Source: an uncultured Clostridia bacterium (GTDB lineage: Bacteria; Bacillota; Clostridia; Christensenellales; Pumilibacteraceae). From it: DNA of 50,172 nucleotides. The stretch lies in contig CALVYT010000010.1 in the NCBI GenBank assembly GCA_944372345.1, positions 1 through 50,172 of the forward strand, in the 5' to 3' direction. The notes under the pieces are model-generated. The model was not told the DNA's origin. It was given only the letters and a program-made list of their open reading frames with translations, and made no database searches. A program made the translations under genes and the position numbers. Shown one piece after another: positions 46,520 to 50,172 of this stretch (position 1 is the stretch's first letter; each line of letters starts with the position of its first letter).

Positions 46520-47071
46520 TCACATAAGCGAGATAACGGCGACGCCCGAACCGAAAAGTATGGCGAGTACCGCAACGGACGCGACGGGCAAAGCCGCTCC
46601 GACGATCGAAAGTGCGAGCCAGCCTTTGCTTTTCTTCGCATTGAGAGTTATCCCGATGATTCCGAGTGCGAGCGCAAGCAACGGAAGCGCAAGCGCAACG
46701 ATAAGCAGCAGCCCGCCTATGACATAGACGAAGAAGACAATACTAAGCCCGGCGAATAAAAAAGCCGGAGTAAGCAGATATGCGACAACGGAAAATACGG
46801 GAACGAGCGCATTCGTCCGCAATTTATGTTCGCGGGTATATGCGAACCGCCGTATCAGCCATATGATCAAAAGCACGATCGCCGCACAGGCGCACATTAT
46901 GGCAAGCACGGCAAGAAACGGATCTCCGAGTATCAGCGCGGGAACGAGTATCGCGAGTCCCGCGGCAAGGGTTATCGCCGCCGCAATGAGCAGTTTATGC
47001 GGTTTTCGCTTCGCTTCCGCTTCCGGCGGCACGCTTTCGCGGTCCTCGTTACGCATTTCGTTGTCGTGCAT
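46520..47071 (-). CDS. Membrane protein of unknown function
   Basis: A 183-residue protein with a charged N-terminus (about 1-26, rich in Glu and Lys) and about five hydrophobic segments (27-49, 52-74, 88-110, 112-145, 152-178). I do not recognise the family. AAGGAGG four bases ahead of the ATG gives strong translation. It is the middle gene of a three-gene run: HTH protein, this protein, PstS-like protein. The context suggests it works in the membrane with the PstS-like protein, but that is inference. Confidence 0.8.
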   Translation of the reverse strand: MHDNEMRNEDRESVPPEAEAKRKPHKLLIAAAITLAAGLAILVPALILGDPFLAVLAIMCACAAIVLLIIWLIRRFAYTREHKLRTNALVPVFSVVAYLLTPAFLFAGLSIVFFVYVIGGLLLIVALALPLLALALGIIGITLNAKKSKGWLALSIVGAALPVASVAVLAILFGSGVAVISLM

Positions 47072-47118
47072 CTTTCCCTCCTTTTATCTCGCGGTTTTGC
47101 TCACGCCGCGGCATGCGG

Positions 47119-47934
47119 TCACAGCAACGCTTTACAGACGGATATGAACCATATCCAGAGCTTCGGTACGTTTGCGTCTATCGCCGCCATAAGCGCGTCG
47201 CGGTCGTACGAGAGCGTATCTGCCGAAGTTGATATGAATGTCGCGACGCTGCCCTGGCCGTGCGTCATTGCCACTACTATCCCGCCGTATGCGTGTTCGC
47301 CGACTGCGACGTAGCCGCCTATGCTGAGCGCTCCGAACGCGAAGCCGCCGACGGAAATCGCGCCGAACGTCATTCCTCCGACGGCTATCGCTCCCGCGGC
47401 GATCAGCCCGAGCGCTATCGGCCCTCCCGAGAATAGTCCCGCCGCGAGCATTCCTATCGCGAGCGCGCCCGCCGCAAGTACGCCTATCGACAGCAGTCCG
47501 ACGGCGATGATCCCGATAGAAACGATCCCCGTGGCTATATTGCCTATCGCTATGACGCCTTTTGCGCGGTATACGCCGTACCCGACGTTGATATGCACGA
47601 GCGGCAGTCCGAACAAAGTGCGCTTGCTCTTATATTCGTATCGGTACATACCGAACGGCAGCGGGAACATAAATCGAACGTCGTTGCGTTCCGCACTGTT
47701 TTCGGACGGCGTTTCGCTCTGTTCGCCTTTCAGCAGATAGTTTAAGTCAAGATCGAGCAATTTTGCGAGTCTGACGAGATTTTCCGTTTCCGGATATGCC
47801 GAGCCCGATTCCCAGCGCGATACGGCTTGCCTTGTGACTCCGAGCGATTCGGCAAGAGCTTCCTGCGTGTAGCCCTTTTTCCTCCTCGCTTCGGCGATGA
47901 TCTCGCCCGTTACGGTTTTAGGATCTTTATCCAT
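47119..47934 (-). CDS. HTH regulator fused to a 17-unit glycine pentad repeat
   Basis: A 271-residue protein. Residues 8-66 are an XRE-type HTH (TQEALAESLGVTRQAVSRWESG). After a linker, residues 126-210 form 17 unbroken pentads with Gly at position 1, hydrophobic residues at 3 and 5, and Ala, Ser or Thr at position 4 in all but the last. This strict period of five suggests a compact solenoid or tightly packed membrane-inserted helices; the segment is very hydrophobic. The C-terminal part (211-271) is not recognised. HTH proteins with similar tails occur in Clostridia, but I know no function. It leads the operon with the membrane and PstS-like genes. No Shine-Dalgarno sequence precedes the ATG. 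Confidence 0.88.
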   Translation of the reverse strand: MDKDPKTVTGEIIAEARRKKGYTQEALAESLGVTRQAVSRWESGSAYPETENLVRLAKLLDLDLNYLLKGEQSETPSENSAERNDVRFMFPLPFGMYRYEYKSKRTLFGLPLVHINVGYGVYRAKGVIAIGNIATGIVSIGIIAVGLLSIGVLAAGALAIGMLAAGLFSGGPIALGLIAAGAIAVGGMTFGAISVGGFAFGALSIGGYVAVGEHAYGGIVVAMTHGQGSVATFISTSADTLSYDRDALMAAIDANVPKLWIWFISVCKALL

Positions 47935-47953
47935 ATATCATATAATAACATAC

Positions 47954-47983
47954 AACGGGAAAAGTGTAAATGCTTTTCCCGTT
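47954..47983. repeat. Inverted repeat ahead of the HTH gene
   Basis: AACGGGAAAAG (47954-47964) and CTTTTCCCGTT (47973-47983) form a perfect 11-bp inverted repeat around 8 bases, 20 bp before the HTH start. The T run is poor, so as a terminator for the NifX-like gene it would be weak. It overlaps the region where the HTH -35 element would be, so it is also a candidate operator for autoregulation. Confidence 0.6.
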
Positions 47984-48032
47984 GCTTATGTGTAACTTTT
48001 CGGTTGCGGGTGTCATTCGGGTCAGGCGTTTA

Positions 48033-48440
48033 TTACTTTTTGCAGCCGTGATTGCCGTGACCGCAGCCGTGAGCGCCGCAGGAATGCTCGCTGTGCCCGG
48101 CGTGGTCGTGATGGTCGCAGTGCGCGGTCGGGTCGAACGTAAGATTTCCGTCCGCGAAAGCGCGCGCCGCTTCGTCGGCGTTTCCCGTTACGCCCGGGTA
48201 TACCGCTATCCCCGCTTCCGAGAGCGCGGCAAGCGCCCCGCCGCCTATTCCTCCGCATATCAGCGCTTCCGCGCCGCGCTCCGCGAGGAATCCCGCAAGC
48301 GCGCCGTGACCCGTGCCGTTCGTGGGCACTGTCTGCACGGAAGTTATTTTACCTCCGTCTATGTCATATATCCTGAAGGCTTCGGTGTGCCCGAAATGTC
48401 CGAATACATTGCCGTTATCGTAAGTCACCGCTAATTTCAT
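48033..48440 (-). CDS. NifX/NifB-type domain protein with His/Cys-rich tail
   Basis: A 135-residue protein of the dinitrogenase iron-molybdenum cofactor family. Residues 1-105 carry the RNase H-like fold (VTYDNGNVFGHFGHTEAFRIYD, CGGIGGGALAALSEAGI). The last 30 residues contain 9 His and 4 Cys, a likely metal-binding tail. Such proteins occur in many anaerobes without nitrogenase, and no nif genes are visible here, so metal or iron-sulfur handling is more likely than nitrogen fixation. GGGAGGG precedes the ATG. It has its own promoter. Confidence 0.9.
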   Translation of the reverse strand: MKLAVTYDNGNVFGHFGHTEAFRIYDIDGGKITSVQTVPTNGTGHGALAGFLAERGAEALICGGIGGGALAALSEAGIAVYPGVTGNADEAARAFADGNLTFDPTAHCDHHDHAGHSEHSCGAHGCGHGNHGCKK

Positions 48441-48467
48441 TCTGCCCTCCCGTTTGTTTTTTATAAT

Positions 48468-48496
48468 ATTGTACGCTCCTCCGGCGATTTTGTCAA
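48468..48496 (-). promoter_or_regulatory. Promoter of the NifX-like gene
   Basis: TTGACA (48496-48491), 17 bp and TACAAT (48473-48468). The predicted leader is about 20 nt and contains GGGAGGG. Confidence 0.8.
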
Positions 48497-48545
48497 CGAA
48501 TATCGCGCCGACGTCGAGCTTTTCGGTTTCTTTCCGTGAACTCGG

Positions 48546-49073
48546 TCAGCCCCTGCGCTCGGGAACGAAAAATCGGGACATATCCACGCCTTCGTTTTTG
48601 AGTAGTGCAAATTTTTTGTCCGTGCCTCCCGCATATCCCGTCAGACTTCCGTTCGTTCCCACTACTCTATGACACGGTATTATGACGGATATGCGGTTGC
48701 GGCCGATCGCTCCGCCGACGGCTTGCGCGGAAACGCGTTTGCCCGTTTCGCGTTCCATCAGTTTTGCGATATTGCCGTATGTTGTCGTCTGCCCGAACGG
48801 GATTTCAAGCAATATTTCCCAAACTCTCCTGCGGAAAGGAGAAGCGTCGACTGTCGAGATCGGCGGAACAGGACCGGGATCCCGACCCGAAAAATAAATA
48901 TCCAGCCATTTTGCGGCTTGCTCGAAAACGGGCAGATTCTTTTTGGTATGCTCTTTGGGCAGTCCATCGGCAAAGTATTTCTGTCCGTCGAACCAAAGCC
49001 CCGTAAGGCTTTTGCCGTCGCTTGCCAGTGTGATTCCGCCGAGCGGCGATTCGTATTTGCCGATGTAATGCAT
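48546..49073 (-). CDS. ogt: Methylated-DNA--protein-cysteine methyltransferase
   Basis: A suicide repair protein that moves alkyl groups from O6-alkylguanine to its own cysteine. The 175-residue protein has the N-terminal domain (YESPLGGITLASD), the DNA-binding helix region (FGQTTTYGNIAKLM...AQAVGGAIGRN) and the acceptor Cys in IPCHRV (about 134), then GSLTGYAGG. AAGGAG lies nine bases before the ATG. It follows the broken DUF1989 gene by 51 bases on the same strand. No SOS or Ada box was seen. Confidence 0.96.
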   Translation of the reverse strand: MHYIGKYESPLGGITLASDGKSLTGLWFDGQKYFADGLPKEHTKKNLPVFEQAAKWLDIYFSGRDPGPVPPISTVDASPFRRRVWEILLEIPFGQTTTYGNIAKLMERETGKRVSAQAVGGAIGRNRISVIIPCHRVVGTNGSLTGYAGGTDKKFALLKNEGVDMSRFFVPERRG

Positions 49074-49124
49074 TACTATGTTCTCCTTATGTTATAAAAA
49101 TGCTTTGCGCTTCGTTTTTGAGAA

Positions 49125-49706
49125 TTAATCTGTAATTTGGATTTGTATCGCCGTACATTTTTTACTGTTACAATCGCTTTCGGAAGCACTGCATGCCGCA
49201 ACGCTTATTCGCACGTCATGTTCGGCTTTTAATATTATCCGGTTTCCTGCTTTCGACAGCGGTTTCTCGACGGAAATATTGCCGTCGGTATCGATCTTGG
49301 TATTCATAAATATGTTTACGGGAGTTATGATCGGACGTTTTTCATTAAGCGAATTGTTTATATTGTCTAAACAATTCGGATGCCCTGCTCCGTTATTGTA
49401 AAAGAAATCATACATCTCCGGTCTGCAACATGGGTGCAATAAGTCGTGCTTGCCGACATCGTCGTAAATTACTTTGAACATTGGTTTGTATAGATTTGAA
49501 TAAATATTGTCTCCCGTATGTAATTGCAATGACATATTTCAGTCGATGGTCACACCTGTTGAAATAAATTCGTCGGGATTATCTTTTATTTCTGCAAAAA
49601 AATCAACGACTTGACCTCCCTCGACATCTATTATGGTTATCGTTTGACCTTTGCTTATATTTATCGACATACCTTTGCATGGATTTATAGTGTAACGTTT
49701 TATCAT
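49125..49706 (-). pseudogene. DUF1989 (urea carboxylase-associated) gene interrupted by an in-frame TGA
   Basis: Reading from ATG 49706 gives 193 codons that match DUF1989 end to end, except for one TGA at codon 56 (49541-49539). The part before it (KGQTITIIDVEGGQVVDFF...STGVTID) and the part after (HTGDNIYSNLYKPMFKVI, GKHDLLHPCCRPEMYDFF, GHPNCLDNIN, VNIFMNTKID) are both well conserved and in the same frame. From memory, relatives often have Cys at this site, so a TGC or TGT to TGA change is likely. The downstream part could be re-initiated at ATG 49535, which has no ribosome binding site. The gene is more AT-rich than its neighbours and sits beside tRNA genes, which hints at transfer. Confidence 0.75.
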
Positions 49707-49786
49707 ATATCAAGGGATTCTCGGACGCGATTCATTATTGTAATAATACAAATAGTGATAAAGAGAGTATTACTACGTTATAAAAA

Positions 49787-49834
49787 GAAAAATCTAAAAC
49801 GGCTTCACCTAATGGTGGACGTTTTAGATTTTTC
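49787..49834 (-). terminator. Terminator of the tRNA cluster
   Basis: A 15-bp stem (GAAAAATCTAAAACG at 49787-49801 with its complement at 49820-49834) encloses a CACC-TAAT-GGTG inner hairpin and is followed on the minus strand by TTTTTATAA. It starts right after the CCA end of tRNA-Tyr. The stretch 49707-49786 shows no gene; it would hold any DUF1989 promoter. Confidence 0.88.
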
Positions 49835-49919
<85 letters not shown>

Positions 49920-49928
49920 TTATGTTAT

Positions 49929-50004
49929 TGGAGCTGGTGATGGGACTTGAACCCGCAACCTGCTGATTACAAGTCAGCTGCTCTGCCAATTGAGCTACAC
50001 CAGC
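49929..50004 (-). tRNA. tRNA-Thr (TGT)
   Basis: A 76-nt tRNA with acceptor GCTGGTG/CACCAGC, anticodon TGT at 49971-49969, GGTTCAAGTCC T-arm, and encoded CCA. The discriminator base is U. Confidence 0.96.
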
Positions 50005-50047
50005 ACGTTCCCCGATATCCAAGGCTCGGATACCGGGAAATCGCTAA

Positions 50048-50123
50048 TGGTGCCTTAGGGCGGAATCGAACCACCGACACAGGGATTTTCAGTCCCTTGC
50101 TCTACCGACTGAGCTACCAAGGC
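50048..50123 (-). tRNA. tRNA-Phe (GAA)
   Basis: A 76-nt tRNA with acceptor GCCTTGG/CTAAGGC (one G-U pair), anticodon GAA at 50090-50088, GGTTCGATTCC T-arm, and encoded CCA. It has A36-A37-A38, as expected for a MiaA/MiaB substrate. Confidence 0.96.
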
Positions 50124-50130
50124 ATAAAAA

Positions 50131-50172
50131 TGGCGACCTGGATGGGACTCGAACCCACGACCTCTAGCGTGA
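50131..50172 (-). tRNA. tRNA-Asp (GTC), 3' part only
   Basis: Only the 3' half is in the window: the last two anticodon bases (TC), the variable loop, GGGTTCGAGTCCC T-arm, acceptor CCAGGTC, discriminator G and encoded CCA. TCACGC after the anticodon position and G73 fit tRNA-Asp. The 5' half lies beyond the window. Confidence 0.8.

Noticed and set aside
48033..48440. Evidence for nitrogen fixation
   Set aside because: A lone NifX-like domain is widespread in anaerobes without nitrogenase; no nif structural genes are present.
49539..49580. SECIS element for selenocysteine insertion at the DUF1989 TGA
   Set aside because: The only hairpin after the TGA is a 5-bp AT-rich stem at a poor distance, so selenocysteine is kept only as a remote alternative.

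Overview
The window looks like chromosomal DNA from an endospore-forming member of the Clostridia (Firmicutes). The evidence is a Bacillus-type SOS box on lexA, T-box leaders on thrS and pheS, an infC-rpmI-rplT operon with an attenuated leader, MutS2 with an Smr domain, and sporulation genes (spoVAC-spoVAD-spoVAE, yunB, and a protein made only of the Spo0A DNA-binding domain). Coding DNA is GC-rich for the class, which produces many long spurious antisense frames. I did not assign a genus. No rRNA, CRISPR array, insertion sequence or prophage was seen.

Layout. 1-1.3 kb: an unexplained edge fragment, then lexA under two overlapping SOS boxes with a small co-translated gene. 1.36-9.3 kb (minus): miaB-mutS-mutL-miaA and a methionine gamma-lyase-like gene, mixing tRNA A37 modification with mismatch repair, probably read from a near-leaderless promoter. 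9.4-11.2 kb (plus): a class A penicillin-binding protein whose end overlaps thiI. 11.2-17.8 kb (minus): ruvC-ruvA-ruvB-queA-tgt-cysteine desulfurase-thiI, covering Holliday-junction processing, queuosine and 4-thiouridine. 18.0-20.6 kb (plus): argG-argH behind a possible ArgR box. 20.6-24.4 kb (minus): yebC-proA-radC, and a SpoU-type methyltransferase just after the rplT terminator.

24.4-27.9 kb (minus): thrS with a Thr T-box, then infC (ATC start)-rpmI-rplT with an attenuator. 28.1-28.5 kb: the Spo0A-C-only gene. 28.7-36.7 kb (minus): pheS-pheT behind a Phe T-box, then a U32 family gene and mutS2. 36.7-39.2 kb (minus): spoVAC-spoVAD-spoVAE-yunB, for dipicolinate transport and spore formation. 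39.4-41.3 kb (minus): DAHP synthase and a radical SAM protein. 41.5-45.3 kb (plus): a 1253-residue DUF4011-type SF1 helicase whose nuclease-like C-terminus appears to lack catalytic acids.

45.3-50.2 kb is the most accessory part. A minus-strand trio encodes an HTH regulator fused to a 17-unit glycine pentad repeat, a small membrane protein, and a membrane-anchored PstS-like binding protein with no transporter beside it. After that come a NifX-like protein with a His/Cys-rich tail, an O6-alkylguanine-DNA methyltransferase, an AT-rich DUF1989 gene cut by one in-frame TGA, and a tRNA cluster (Asp partial, Phe, Thr, Tyr). The HTH trio, the degenerate helicase, the lone Spo0A domain and the TGA-containing gene are the best candidates for something new.
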